A DNA stretch of 64,000 nucleotides from Fulvivirga ulvae (GTDB lineage: Bacteria > Bacteroidota > Bacteroidia > Cytophagales > Cyclobacteriaceae). Below the pieces are notes generated by a model. It worked only from the letters and a program-made list of their open reading frames with translations, ran no database searches and was not told where the DNA came from. Made by a program: the position numbers and the translations under genes. Every line of letters starts with the position of its first letter. Within the stretch, counting starts at the first letter, position 1. This document shows positions 35,824 through 44,731 of this stretch, in pieces. The stretch covers positions 1,568,501 to 1,632,500 of the forward strand of contig NZ_CP089981.1 in assembly GCF_021389975.1 (NCBI RefSeq), written 5' to 3'.

Positions 35824-36990
35824 TTATATTTTTTCATCCGTTATCTTGCCCCATTGATAAGTATGGTTCTTATCCTTGTAGAGTACACTTTTATCTGTAT
35901 TAACCGGTTCAAATGTTTCTGCGTCAGCTTCTTTGATCACAATGCCATCTCCATAAACATTGTATTTGTCCTTAGAATAAAACATATGCTCAAATACCTC
36001 GAAACTCTCCGGGTCAGCGCCATCTATAACTCTGTTTCCACAATATACCCGGTTTTTATCTTTACTGTAATAATTCTTTACCACCCTGAAAGAACGTGAA
36101 TCCACACCGGGCAATTCAACACCATCATAAACCACCTTATCATCAAACAGCAGGAAATTCTCCCCTAAAAAATTGATGCTATTACTATCGTAACACTTGA
36201 ATGACACCAGCGAGTCGACCTCCACGCCATTAAGGTATTGCTGAAAGTCGTATATGCTGTCTTTATCTACGATGTAGCGTTCATCCACTTTTTGAGCTGT
36301 TGCAGGATCTATGGCAGATTCCCTAATGGAAAAACTTTTAAGGAGGTAAACTTTGTTTTTGTCTTTAGCAAAATGCCCATTAATAACTTCGAAAGTTTGA
36401 TAGTCTACATCGACCTTTTGATAATTGTAAAAGTAGCTAGCATCATCCTTTGACCAATCCTGGTCTAATTTGACAAAGGTTTTAGGGTTTGCCTCCACTA
36501 TTGCAAACATATAACGGCCGTCTGGCACCTTCTCTCTTAAATCATCGGCAATGTAGCGCACCGGAAGATAAACGCCATTTTTATCAAAACACAAAAATTC
36601 CTTAACCTTAAAAGTTTCCCGGTCCACCTCACCATCTATAATGTGGTCTTGATAAAAGATATGATCCTTGTCCTTTCCAAAATCCCTGTCAATTACCTCA
36701 AAGGAAGAAACATCGGCAGAATCAACCTTGGAATTTCCTAGCGCAAACCAATTCCCCATAGGACTATACCGAATCTCTCTTTTCAATTTTGAGTAGTAAT
36801 AAGAATCAGACTTTTCCTTATCAACCGGCCCTGCAAATGGGCTACAGGCCTGACCGATGGCCGAAAAAATAAAAATCAGGAGATATGAAAGTGGAGAGTT
36901 TTTGAGCATAAACACTTTTTTAAAAATCAAATTAACCACCAGGGCCAATATAATGGCTGACAGATATGGGTAAGTAGTTAAATAATACAT
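35824..36990 (-). CDS. DKNYY-repeat protein, membrane-anchored or exported
   Basis: 388 residues. One or two hydrophobic segments occur at the N-terminus (about 8-25 and 34-50). Then there are about ten units of the DKNYY type (YSKDKNRVYCGNRVIDGAD, KDKDHIFYQDHIIDGE, SKDKYNVYGDG), where the unit names a residue pattern of D-K-x-x-V/I-Y. The function of this domain is unknown. A start at 36909 (MLKNSPLSYLLIF) is an alternative that would leave one hydrophobic segment. It begins five bases after the GroES-like gene and is probably in the same operon. Confidence 0.8.
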   Translation of the reverse strand: MYYLTTYPYLSAIILALVVNLIFKKVFMLKNSPLSYLLIFIFSAIGQACSPFAGPVDKEKSDSYYYSKLKREIRYSPMGNWFALGNSKVDSADVSSFEVIDRDFGKDKDHIFYQDHIIDGEVDRETFKVKEFLCFDKNGVYLPVRYIADDLREKVPDGRYMFAIVEANPKTFVKLDQDWSKDDASYFYNYQKVDVDYQTFEVINGHFAKDKNKVYLLKSFSIRESAIDPATAQKVDERYIVDKDSIYDFQQYLNGVEVDSLVSFKCYDSNSINFLGENFLLFDDKVVYDGVELPGVDSRSFRVVKNYYSKDKNRVYCGNRVIDGADPESFEVFEHMFYSKDKYNVYGDGIVIKEADAETFEPVNTDKSVLYKDKNHTYQWGKITDEKI

Positions 36991-36995
36991 AGGGA

Positions 36996-37370
36996 TTACA
37001 GGTTTTCTTCCCGCTCCAGCATAAGAATGGAAGCCTGTGGCACAATGAAGTATCTTTCATTTTCATACATGATCTCCACAGCGCCTTTCTGTAAAAATAT
37101 GGCAAGGTCACCCTCTTCTGCCTGCAGCGGCAAATACCTCACCTGGCTCTCCTTGCCTTTCCATAGATCGTCCTCCTCGGTAGTGGGTATTGGGTATCCC
37201 GGGCCGGTTTTAATCACATAGCCGCTCTGGATCTTTTCTTTCTCCTGCACACCAGGAGGCAAAAATAAACCACTATTGGTTTTCTCTGCCTCTTTTTTGG
37301 GCTTGATCAATACTCTGTCTCCTACGACAATCAGTTTCTTCCACTTATTATCCGCTGTCAGCTTCTGCAT
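36996..37370 (-). CDS. GroES-like (Cpn10 fold) co-chaperone homologue
   Basis: 124 residues from the ATG at 37370. The core KKLIVVGDRVLIKPKKEAEKT and SGLFLPPG resemble the Cpn10 fold, with the roof/mobile loop replaced by a longer insert (VQEKEKIQSGYVIKTGPGYP). It is a stand-alone paralogue not next to groEL, as often seen in Bacteroidota, so co-chaperone activity is uncertain. A start at 37397 would overlap rmuC. It lies between rmuC and the DKNYY gene on the same strand. Confidence 0.82.
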   Translation of the reverse strand: MQKLTADNKWKKLIVVGDRVLIKPKKEAEKTNSGLFLPPGVQEKEKIQSGYVIKTGPGYPIPTTEEDDLWKGKESQVRYLPLQAEEGDLAIFLQKGAVEIMYENERYFIVPQASILMLEREENL

Positions 37371-37383
37371 TTTTTTAAGAACT

Positions 37384-38688
37384 TTATTCAGAATCACTTG
37401 CCCTGTCGATAAGTTTTTGATCCAGGATCTTACTGGTTTTCGCCCCCAGCTCCTTGATTTTGCTGGCCCTGTTCACCAGATTTCCTCTTCCCTCATACAG
37501 CTTTTTCATGGCCTCCCGATATACTTTCTGGGTTGAATCGAGGCTGTTACCAACCTTAACAAGATCTTCGGTAAAGGCTACAAATTTGTCGTAGAGGTCC
37601 CCACCCTGGCGGGCTATTTCAAGAGCATTCTGGCTCTGGTACTCATTCTTCCATATATTAGCTATGGTACGTAAGGTGGCCATTAGGGTAGATGGGCTTA
37701 CAATCACTATGTTTTTATCATAGGCATCGTTAAACAACTGCACATCAGACTGCACTGCCGTACTGAATGCCGGCTCAATGGGCACAAACATCAAAATAAA
37801 ATCAAGCCCTTTTACGCCATGCAATTGTTCATACTGCTTGAGATTCAATCCTTTCAGGTGATTTCTGATAGATAATATATGTGCCTTGAGATTTACCTCC
37901 CTGTCCGCCTCATCGCCTGCAACATACTTCTCATAGGCAATCAGCGATACTTTAGAGTCGATGATAATATTTTTATCCTCAGGAAGGCGGATGATCACGT
38001 CAGGCTGGAATCTTCTTCCTTCCTCGTTGGTAAATGATTCCTGTACGAGATATTCACGGCCTTTTTCGAGGCCAGATTTTTCAAGAATGCTTTCCAGAAT
38101 AAATTCTCCCCAGTTACCCTGGCTTTTGGTATCTCCTTTCAGTGCCCTGGTCAGGTTTTCCGCCTCACGGGTCATTTGTTGGTTCAGTTCGCGAAGGCCT
38201 TTAAGCTGCTCACGAAGTGCTGTACTTTGCTCAAGGCTTTCCTTACTGTTCAGTTCTACTTTTTTCTCAAACTCCGTTATTTTTTCTCTTAAGGGGTTAA
38301 GCAGCTCTCCCAGGTTTATCTTGTTCTGATCGGTGAATTTTTTACTCTTTTCCTCAAATATTTCATTGGCAAGATTTTTAAACTCCAGGGAAAACTTCTC
38401 TTGAAGCTTTTCCAGCTCCTGCTTCTGATCGCGTAACTTCTCCTGCAGATTGCGGTAATCTGCTTCCGTTGATGAAAGCTTATTGTTCAAATCAAGCACA
38501 ATGCCCCGCTCCGATAAAAGCTCCTTTTTAAGGGTATCAGTTTCGCGCTGAAGGTTAGCTACCCTCTCCTTTTCTACCTGTAGGGCAGCTTCTGAGTCTT
38601 TTGCTTCGCTCGCAAACTTAAATTTTGCAATCATCCAGACCCCAACTCCACCTATAACTATACCGCTTATTAACCAAATTATCTCCAT
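37384..38688 (-). CDS. rmuC: RmuC family DNA recombination protein
   Basis: 434 residues from the ATG at 38688, which gives an N-terminal TM helix (MEIIWLISGIVIGGVGVWMI). Residues about 30-200 are coiled coil. The RmuC nuclease-like domain follows (KSQGNWGEFILESILEKSGL, FQPDVIIRLPEDKNIIIDSK, DFILMFVPIEPAF). The family limits rearrangements at inverted repeats. The upstream 32 residues of the longest frame are rejected because they have no family similarity. Confidence 0.92.
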   Translation of the reverse strand: MEIIWLISGIVIGGVGVWMIAKFKFASEAKDSEAALQVEKERVANLQRETDTLKKELLSERGIVLDLNNKLSSTEADYRNLQEKLRDQKQELEKLQEKFSLEFKNLANEIFEEKSKKFTDQNKINLGELLNPLREKITEFEKKVELNSKESLEQSTALREQLKGLRELNQQMTREAENLTRALKGDTKSQGNWGEFILESILEKSGLEKGREYLVQESFTNEEGRRFQPDVIIRLPEDKNIIIDSKVSLIAYEKYVAGDEADREVNLKAHILSIRNHLKGLNLKQYEQLHGVKGLDFILMFVPIEPAFSTAVQSDVQLFNDAYDKNIVIVSPSTLMATLRTIANIWKNEYQSQNALEIARQGGDLYDKFVAFTEDLVKVGNSLDSTQKVYREAMKKLYEGRGNLVNRASKIKELGAKTSKILDQKLIDRASDSE

Positions 38689-38769
38689 ACAAGACCAAAG
38701 ATAATCAATTAGTAAAAGCATGGAATACATATCCCTTACATAATTAAGTAGTACCCTTCTGCAATAGAA

Positions 38770-38801
38770 AAAGCCCACCGACATTACGCCAGGTGGGCTT
38801 T
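38770..38801 (-). terminator. Terminator of the S41 protease gene
   Basis: A 10-bp perfect inverted repeat (AAAGCCCACC/GGTGGGCTTT) with a 12-base loop and a minus-strand T-run (TTTTCTA). It lies 27 bases after the S41 stop, before rmuC. Confidence 0.85.
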
Positions 38802-38827
38802 TATAAATACAGTTTATATCCTATTCG

Positions 38828-40456
38828 CTAAAACTTAGCTCTTTCCAGGTTACCCGCTTCATCAAAAAGTTTAACAGCATGCTCCAGTATCTCATTGGTA
38901 TGATTATATATCGGATAAAACCCTTCATTATTCCATATCTGCCTGGCAATCTGCGCTTTTACATGAAGTTTAAACAAATCCTTCGATTTTTCAAGATCTT
39001 TATAATTTGGTTTTACACCATTGGCTTTCCCCGCTTCTACCAGATCATTAAGCATTTGGCCAGTTACATTAAAATTATTATAGAATTCTTTGTAATCCAT
39101 AGCATTCAACCTGACTTTATTCTTCGCCACATAGTTGAAAGTATATTCCTGTACTGAATTACTGGTAAAAAGTTTGTTCAAATAAGTTGAAGTAAGGCTT
39201 GTATCCAACGGCACAAAATAATCGGGCATAATGCCTCCTCCTCCATAAACTGTCCTGCCATGTGCAGTCTGATATTTCAATGAATCCGTGAACTTGATGC
39301 TATCAGCACTAAAAAACTCTCCGTGCTCGTAACGATCTACAATATCATGAGCGTATTCGTCTTTATCTTCATAGGGCTTCTGAATTGACCGTCCACTTGG
39401 AGTATAATAGCGAGATATCGTCAATCGCAGTTCCGAGCCATCATTTAGTTCCATAGGAGCTTGCACCAACCCCTTTCCAAAAGTTCTTCTTCCCACCACC
39501 AGGGCCCTGTCGTTATCCTGCAAAGCACCGGTAACAATTTCGGAGGCAGAAGCGCTGCCTTCATTGACCAGTACGATGAGTTCACCTTCTTCAAATTCTC
39601 CCTTTCGACTGGCATTAGCCTTGCTGTTGAACCGCTCCTGCTTACCTTTGGTATAAACAATAAGCTTGCTATCGGACAAAAATTCATCAACCATATTAAT
39701 GGCATGGTTCATATACCCCCCAGGGTTTCCTTGCAGGTCTAATACCAGCTTTTTCATCCCTTGTTTTTTCAGCTTTCTGAGAGATGTTAAAAATTCCTCA
39801 TATGTTGTTGCCGAAAACCGGCTCACTTTAATGTAACCAATCTCATCATCAATCATATAGCTGGCATCAACAGAATACTGAGGTATTTTATCTCTGATTA
39901 TCGTAAATTCTATTGGCCCCTTCTTCCCCTTTCTTTTAACAGTAATAGTTACCTCCGTTCCTTTAGGACCCTTCAGGTGCTCCTGAACATCTCGATTAGT
40001 AAAGCCAACGCCTGCAACATCTTCTCCGTCTATCTTAATGATCTTGTCACCAGACATTACACCTACGGCCTCGCTGGGTCCCCCGCTCAATGGTGATACA
40101 ACTACGATAGTGTCTTTAAATATATTAAACTCAACCCCGATACCCTCAAAGTTACCTTGCAGATCCTCATTAGCTCTGATCCTGTCCTCAGCTGAGATGT
40201 AAGTACTGTGAGGATCCAGTTTAGTAAGCATATTTTCAATGGCTTCTTCCACCAGTTCATCAGTATCTACCTGATCTACGTAGTTTCGATCGATCATAGA
40301 TAGTACCTCCTTAAACTTCTGCATGCTGGAGTTAATGTCATTCTGCACTGGAGAGGAATCGGTGAATGTAGCCCCAATAAGAATTCCTGCGGCCATCCCT
40401 ATGAATAAAATAATTGGAAGCCTGATCTGGTACTTTGAGTTATTATATTGATTCAT
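38828..40456 (-). CDS. S41 family carboxy-terminal processing protease (CtpA-like)
   Basis: 542 residues with an N-terminal TM/signal anchor (about 10-30). The PDZ domain follows (GVMSGDKIIKIDGEDV). The catalytic dyad is Ser303 in EGSASASEIV and Lys328 in FGKGLVQ, 25 residues apart as in Prc/CtpB. It cleaves proteins near their C-termini in the periplasm. The C-terminal part (about 430-542) is a helical extension. Its promoter is at 40518-40547; a terminator follows. Confidence 0.94.
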   Translation of the reverse strand: MNQYNNSKYQIRLPIILFIGMAAGILIGATFTDSSPVQNDINSSMQKFKEVLSMIDRNYVDQVDTDELVEEAIENMLTKLDPHSTYISAEDRIRANEDLQGNFEGIGVEFNIFKDTIVVVSPLSGGPSEAVGVMSGDKIIKIDGEDVAGVGFTNRDVQEHLKGPKGTEVTITVKRKGKKGPIEFTIIRDKIPQYSVDASYMIDDEIGYIKVSRFSATTYEEFLTSLRKLKKQGMKKLVLDLQGNPGGYMNHAINMVDEFLSDSKLIVYTKGKQERFNSKANASRKGEFEEGELIVLVNEGSASASEIVTGALQDNDRALVVGRRTFGKGLVQAPMELNDGSELRLTISRYYTPSGRSIQKPYEDKDEYAHDIVDRYEHGEFFSADSIKFTDSLKYQTAHGRTVYGGGGIMPDYFVPLDTSLTSTYLNKLFTSNSVQEYTFNYVAKNKVRLNAMDYKEFYNNFNVTGQMLNDLVEAGKANGVKPNYKDLEKSKDLFKLHVKAQIARQIWNNEGFYPIYNHTNEILEHAVKLFDEAGNLERAKF

Positions 40457-40517
40457 TGATTCACTGCTTTACGATTTTCTATAGAACTAAAACAAAGAAA
40501 AATAAATTTCCTGAATT

Positions 40518-40547
40518 TAAATATATAGGATATTAACGGGACACAAA
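40518..40547 (-). promoter_or_regulatory. Promoter of the S41 protease gene
   Basis: Minus strand: TTTG, 18 bases, TATATTTA (one mismatch to TAnnTTTG), 62 bases upstream of the start. The 13-base palindrome AACAATAATTGTT (40547-40559) touches the -33 element. Confidence 0.5.
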
Positions 40548-40578
40548 CAATAATTGTTGACATACAGTACTTAACCTT

Positions 40579-40592
40579 ATGACTTATGTCAT
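40579..40592. promoter_or_regulatory. Crp/Fnr-type palindrome upstream of the RIC-like gene
   Basis: ATGAC-TTAT-GTCAT, a perfect 5-4-5 palindrome with the geometry of Fnr/Dnr sites (TTGAC-N4-GTCAA type). It lies about 45 bases upstream of the transcription start inferred from TATATTTA at 40621-40628. Control by an NO- or oxygen-responsive regulator would fit the gene, but no regulator is in the window. Confidence 0.45.
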
Positions 40593-40665
40593 GTTATTTA
40601 ATAAATTACTTTAGGTTTCGTATATTTACATTGCAGTTTTTCACTCTATTTAGACAGCCTTAGCC

Positions 40666-41406
40666 TTGAATAACAAAAAGATTATAGAGATTGTAGACGA
40701 TAATTATGTACATGCCTCTGTACTGTTCTATTTCGGTATAGAGTTTTACGACTATTCTCAAAAAACTCTTGAACAGGCATGCAGGGAAAGAGGATTAAAC
40801 GTAAATGCTGTAATACAAAAACTGGAGTCTGTTTACCATTGCGTCGAGGAAAATCTCTCCTTAAGGGAATATCCTGTAGAACTTATAATAGAGTATCTGA
40901 AGCACACTCATTATATCTTCATTAAGCAAAAGCTGCCTTACATAGCCCGCATAATTGACAACTTCCATGCCGGCCATCCTGATTATGATTTTATTGAAAA
41001 GGATTTGAAGTTTGTTTTCCCACTTTTCGTTGAGGATTTCATTCATCATATTTACCAGGAGGAAGACACCCTTTTTTCGTATATCTCTGCTCTATACAAA
41101 TTCACTAAAAACAACTGCAACATTTCGCAGGTCTTTTATCTTATGGAGAAGCATTCACTTCAGAGGTATGCGGTAGAGCACAGCGAGCATGATGATGAAA
41201 TGAAAGGTATACGCCGGATCACCAATGACTACGCCTACGATAAGCAAACGCCATTGCATGTCAGGATTATCTATGAAGAACTAAAAGATCTTGAACGGAG
41301 CCTTGTCACACACGCCAAGATTGAAAATGACATCTTATTTCCAAAAGCACTTATGCTGGAAAAAGAGGTGAAAGCACGTTTCAGGGAAACCATCAGGTTT
41401 AACTAG
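40666..41406 (+). CDS. RIC/ScdA/YtfE-like hemerythrin-fold protein
   Basis: 246 residues. The start is TTG at 40666: an in-frame TAG lies 15 bases earlier and no ATG occurs for many codons. Residues about 15-50 resemble the ScdA N-terminal domain, but the usual cysteine pair (FCC) is replaced by FYD in FGIEFYDYSQKTLEQAC. The C-terminal hemerythrin-like domain (about 75-235) supplies histidines and glutamates for a di-iron site (HHIYQEEDTLF, EHSEHDDEM, HAKIENDILFPKA). RIC proteins repair iron-sulfur clusters after nitrosative stress. It overlaps ruvX by one base. Confidence 0.8.
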   Translation: MNNKKIIEIVDDNYVHASVLFYFGIEFYDYSQKTLEQACRERGLNVNAVIQKLESVYHCVEENLSLREYPVELIIEYLKHTHYIFIKQKLPYIARIIDNFHAGHPDYDFIEKDLKFVFPLFVEDFIHHIYQEEDTLFSYISALYKFTKNNCNISQVFYLMEKHSLQRYAVEHSEHDDEMKGIRRITNDYAYDKQTPLHVRIIYEELKDLERSLVTHAKIENDILFPKALMLEKEVKARFRETIRFN

Positions 41407-41825
41407 TGGGTAGGATCTTAGGTATAGATTATGGCCTGAAGAGGACTGGTATCGCCACTACTGACCCTATGAAGATCATTGCCTCTCCACTTACAACAGT
41501 TCCCACAAAGGAAATTTTTGATTTTTTAACAGATTACTGCTCGAAAGAGCCTGTGGAGAGGTTTGTAATAGGCATGCCCAAAAACCTCCGGAATGAAGAC
41601 ACTCATGCCACAGCAGCTGTTACAAAATTTATAAATAAGCTTAAGAAGCTCTTCCCTGATGTGGGCATTAATGAGGTGGATGAACGATTTACAAGCAAAA
41701 TTGCATTCTCTGCAATGGTGGAGGGCGGCATGAAGAAAAAGGACAGAAGAAATAAAGCCAACATCGATAAAGTAAGCGCAGCTGTGATTTTGCAATCCTA
41801 TCTGGATTGCAACCCCTCTTTTTGA
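41406..41825 (+). CDS. ruvX: Putative pre-16S rRNA nuclease / Holliday junction resolvase YqgF
   Basis: 139 residues, starting at a GTG that overlaps the TAG of the upstream gene. It has the RNase H fold motifs GIDYGLKRTGIATTD, the FVIGMPKNL strand and DERFTSKIA, with the C-terminal DKVSAAVILQSYLD. Homologues mature the 5' end of 16S rRNA. Coupling to the RIC-like gene is probably only operon order. Confidence 0.93.
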   Translation: MGRILGIDYGLKRTGIATTDPMKIIASPLTTVPTKEIFDFLTDYCSKEPVERFVIGMPKNLRNEDTHATAAVTKFINKLKKLFPDVGINEVDERFTSKIAFSAMVEGGMKKKDRRNKANIDKVSAAVILQSYLDCNPSF

Positions 41826-41872
41826 AAAAATATATTAATTTTGAATGAATTATAAGGAAACTTGAACAGTAG

Positions 41873-42427
41873 ATGATATATCCTATAGTAGTATACGGAG
41901 ATCCCGTGCTAAAGAAGAAAGCAAGGGACATAGAGAAAGGTGAGATAGATGTCAAACAGCTCAGTGAAGATATGTTTGAGACCATGGAAGCTGCAAGTGG
42001 TATTGGAATAGCAGCCCCCCAAATTGGAAAAAGTCTGAGGATATTTGTAGTGGACGGACGTCCTATTGAGGATGAAGATATGGAGGACTTTAAAAAAGTA
42101 TTTATTAATCCGCAAATACTGGAAGAGACCGGGGACGAATGGGCTTTTGAAGAGGGGTGCCTTAGTATACCAAACATCAGAGAAGATGTATTCAGAAATG
42201 AAAGGCTCACCATACGCTACTTTGATGAAAACTGGGAGGAACATGAGGAGACGTATGATGGTATGAAAGCCCGTATCATTCAGCATGAATATGACCATAT
42301 AGAAGGAATCTTGTTTACGGATCATCTTTCACCTCTAAAGAAGCGTATGCTAAAAGGAAAACTCCAGAACATAACTAAAGGAAAGATGAAAGTGGACTAC
42401 AGGGTAATACTCCCTGCAAAAAAATAA
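41873..42427 (+). CDS. def: Peptide deformylase
   Basis: 184 residues with all three motifs: GIGIAAPQ, EGCLSIP (metal ligand Cys96) and QHEYDH (His138, Glu139, His142). It removes the formyl group from new proteins. The next gene starts one base after its stop. Confidence 0.97.
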   Translation: MIYPIVVYGDPVLKKKARDIEKGEIDVKQLSEDMFETMEAASGIGIAAPQIGKSLRIFVVDGRPIEDEDMEDFKKVFINPQILEETGDEWAFEEGCLSIPNIREDVFRNERLTIRYFDENWEEHEETYDGMKARIIQHEYDHIEGILFTDHLSPLKKRMLKGKLQNITKGKMKVDYRVILPAKK

Positions 42428-42428
42428 T

Positions 42429-43577
42429 ATGCCAAAATTTAAATCTAAACTTCCGGATGTTGGCACGTCAATTTTTTCAGTAATGTCTAAAATGGCACAG
42501 GAGCATAGTGCCATAAACCTTTCGCAGGGCTTCCCTGACTTTGAAGTGTCAGGAGACCTGATCAGGCTTGTTAACAAATACATGTCAAACGGCTTCAATC
42601 AATATGCTCCTATGCCCGGTATTCCGGCCCTGAGGGAGCAAATAGCTTCCATGCTTAAATACCGCTTTAATTACCTTGCCGATCCCGAAACTGAAATCAC
42701 AATCACTTCTGGAGCTACTGAGGCCCTTTTCAATACCATTACAGCACTGGTTGCTCCTGATGATGAGGTCATTCTTTTTGACCCGGCTTATGACAGTTAC
42801 GATCCTGTCATCAGGTTATGCGGAGGTGTGCCTGTCCATCTTACACTTAAACAACCTGATTTCTCCATTAACTGGGATGAGGTGGAGAAAAATGTTACAG
42901 CCCGCACAAGAATGATCATGATCAACACCCCCCATAACCCTACAGGATCGGTATTAACAGGTGAAGACATGAGGCGGCTCGATAAAATAGCCATGAAACA
43001 CCCTGATCTGCTCATTTTGAGCGATGAAGTTTACGAGCATATCATATTTGATAACTTCACCCATGCAAGTGTACTCCGGTACCCTGCCCTTGCAGACCAG
43101 AGTATCGCTGTTTTTTCTTTTGGAAAAACATTCCATGCCACCGGTTGGAAGGTAGGTTATGTTGTTGCTCCGGCCGGTATAATGGCTGAAATCAGAAAAC
43201 TCCATCAGTTCGTAACATTCAGCGTCAACACGGCAGTCCAGCTGGCGATTGCCGAATTTCTCAAAACAGAGAGCAATTACACCCAACTTCCTGCTTTTTA
43301 CCAGCAAAAAAGAGATCTGTTCCTCAATCAAATAAAAGACTCCGGATTTACGGCTATACCTTGTCATGGGACCTACTTTCAGTCACTCTCTTATAAAAAC
43401 CTTTCTGATCGCCCTGACACAGAAATGGCCGAATATCTGACAAAAACACACAGTATAGCGTCTATACCCATTTCAGCGTTCTACAAAAACCGCAGGGATG
43501 ACAAATTATTAAGATTTTGTTTCGCCAAAAGCGAAGAGACCATTGAAAAAGCAGCCAGGATCTTATGCAGAATTTAA
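42429..43577 (+). CDS. Methionine aminotransferase (YbdL-like, class I PLP)
   Basis: 382 residues. It has INLSQGFPDFEVS, NQYAPMPGIPALRE, NTPHNPTGSVL and the PLP lysine in FSFGKTFHATGWKVGY. These are features of YbdL-type enzymes that transaminate 2-oxo-4-methylthiobutyrate to methionine, using glutamine well. The downstream omega-amidase overlaps it by 13 bases, which supports the assignment. Confidence 0.9.
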   Translation: MPKFKSKLPDVGTSIFSVMSKMAQEHSAINLSQGFPDFEVSGDLIRLVNKYMSNGFNQYAPMPGIPALREQIASMLKYRFNYLADPETEITITSGATEALFNTITALVAPDDEVILFDPAYDSYDPVIRLCGGVPVHLTLKQPDFSINWDEVEKNVTARTRMIMINTPHNPTGSVLTGEDMRRLDKIAMKHPDLLILSDEVYEHIIFDNFTHASVLRYPALADQSIAVFSFGKTFHATGWKVGYVVAPAGIMAEIRKLHQFVTFSVNTAVQLAIAEFLKTESNYTQLPAFYQQKRDLFLNQIKDSGFTAIPCHGTYFQSLSYKNLSDRPDTEMAEYLTKTHSIASIPISAFYKNRRDDKLLRFCFAKSEETIEKAARILCRI

Positions 43578-44362
43578 AAGTAACACTTATACAATCTCCA
43601 CTCTACTGGCAAGACCCCGATGCCAACCTGGCCATGTTTGAAGAAAAGATCTGGCAGATCAATGAGGCCACAGACCTTATCATATTGCCAGAGATGTTTA
43701 GCACCGGGTTTTCTATGCAGGCTGAGAAGCTTGCCGAGCCTATGAACTTCAGGGTGTTTAAATGGATGAAGCAAATGGCTGAACAAACCAAAGCCGTAAT
43801 CTGCGGCAGTTTTATAGCCAAAGAGGATAACAAATACTATAACCGCCTCATATGGATGAAGCCTGATGGGCAATATAGCAGCTATGACAAAAGGCATCTA
43901 TTCCGAATGGCTAATGAGCACGAGCATTATTCGGCGGGCAAAAAAAAACTAATCGAAACTTTGAAAGGATGGCTCATTTGCCCCCTAATCTGCTATGACC
44001 TCCGTTTCCCGGTTTGGAGCAGAAATGTACCTGAAGGAGCAACCGGCCAGACAAGCTATGATTTGGCCATCTATATAGCAAACTGGCCTGCCCCCAGGGT
44101 TAACGCCTGGGATATACTTCTAAAAGCCCGATCAGTGGAAAATCTATGTTATACTATAGGGGTGAACCGCATCGGCACTGATGGCAATCATGTGGATTAC
44201 AATGGCCATTCAGCTATCATAACACCAAAGGGTGAAAATCTATATGAGGCCGAAGACAGGGAAGAAATTCGAACCTTCTCACTGGACCCTGCAGAGGTCA
44301 CTGGCCTGAGAGAAAAATTTCCGGCGTACATGGATGCTGATAAATTTACGATCCATCATTAA
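43565..44362 (+). CDS. Omega-amidase (YafV-like nitrilase superfamily)
   Basis: 265 residues. The catalytic triad is Glu43 (LPEMFSTGF), Lys109 (YDKRHLF) and Cys143 (LICYDLRFP). It hydrolyses 2-oxoglutaramate, the product left when an aminotransferase uses glutamine. The 13-base overlap with the methionine aminotransferase shows the two work as a pair, making transamination irreversible in methionine salvage. The 3' end overlaps the convergent small gene by 17 bases. Confidence 0.92.
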   Translation: MQNLKVTLIQSPLYWQDPDANLAMFEEKIWQINEATDLIILPEMFSTGFSMQAEKLAEPMNFRVFKWMKQMAEQTKAVICGSFIAKEDNKYYNRLIWMKPDGQYSSYDKRHLFRMANEHEHYSAGKKKLIETLKGWLICPLICYDLRFPVWSRNVPEGATGQTSYDLAIYIANWPAPRVNAWDILLKARSVENLCYTIGVNRIGTDGNHVDYNGHSAIITPKGENLYEAEDREEIRTFSLDPAEVTGLREKFPAYMDADKFTIHH

Positions 44363-44729
44363 AAAAGTCTGCCAACTTTTGTTGTTGCGACCGATCACTA
44401 CTGGTTAACCTGTCCTTGAAGCGTATCATGATTTTATCCATAACTGCATGACTGCCCCGGTAATCAATAACAGCAGATGACTTCCTCATGGCCGTGTTTA
44501 ATATTTTCAAAACACCGCCCGGCTCAGGGCCCTGTTCAGCTTCTATTTGAATAAAGATCTTGTCGGCCATTTCCATAGCTCTTATGGCAGTTTGGATTGT
44601 CGTATTATCTGAATAGTTGTCTACATCAAACAAGGATACATGGGGTAGCCAGCTCCTTACCTTGTCGATAGTGTCATTTTTGAAATTAAACTGATCCTTA
44701 ATGATCCTTATGTGAAGATATAAATGCAC
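44346..44729 (-). CDS. Unknown 127-residue protein coupled to the FG-GAP cargo gene
   Basis: Starts at a GTG two bases after the stop of the upstream FG-GAP gene (TAA-TT-GTG); an in-frame stop occurs just before, so no longer start exists. The protein has an alpha/beta pattern (MHLYLHIRIIKDQF, AIRAMEMADKIFIQIEAEQGPEPGGVL) and no signal peptide. I do not recognise it. Strict spacing suggests translational coupling to the exported cargo. Confidence 0.65.
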   Translation of the reverse strand: MHLYLHIRIIKDQFNFKNDTIDKVRSWLPHVSLFDVDNYSDNTTIQTAIRAMEMADKIFIQIEAEQGPEPGGVLKILNTAMRKSSAVIDYRGSHAVMDKIMIRFKDRLTSSDRSQQQKLADFFNDGS

Positions 44730-44731
44730 AA

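Noticed and set aside
38689..38784. 32-residue N-terminal extension of RmuC
   Set aside because: It is dissimilar to the family and precedes the TM start MEIIWLISG.
41689..42325. Antisense ORFs of 174 and 138 codons
   Set aside because: They are shadows of ruvX and def, which have complete active-site motifs in the plus frames.
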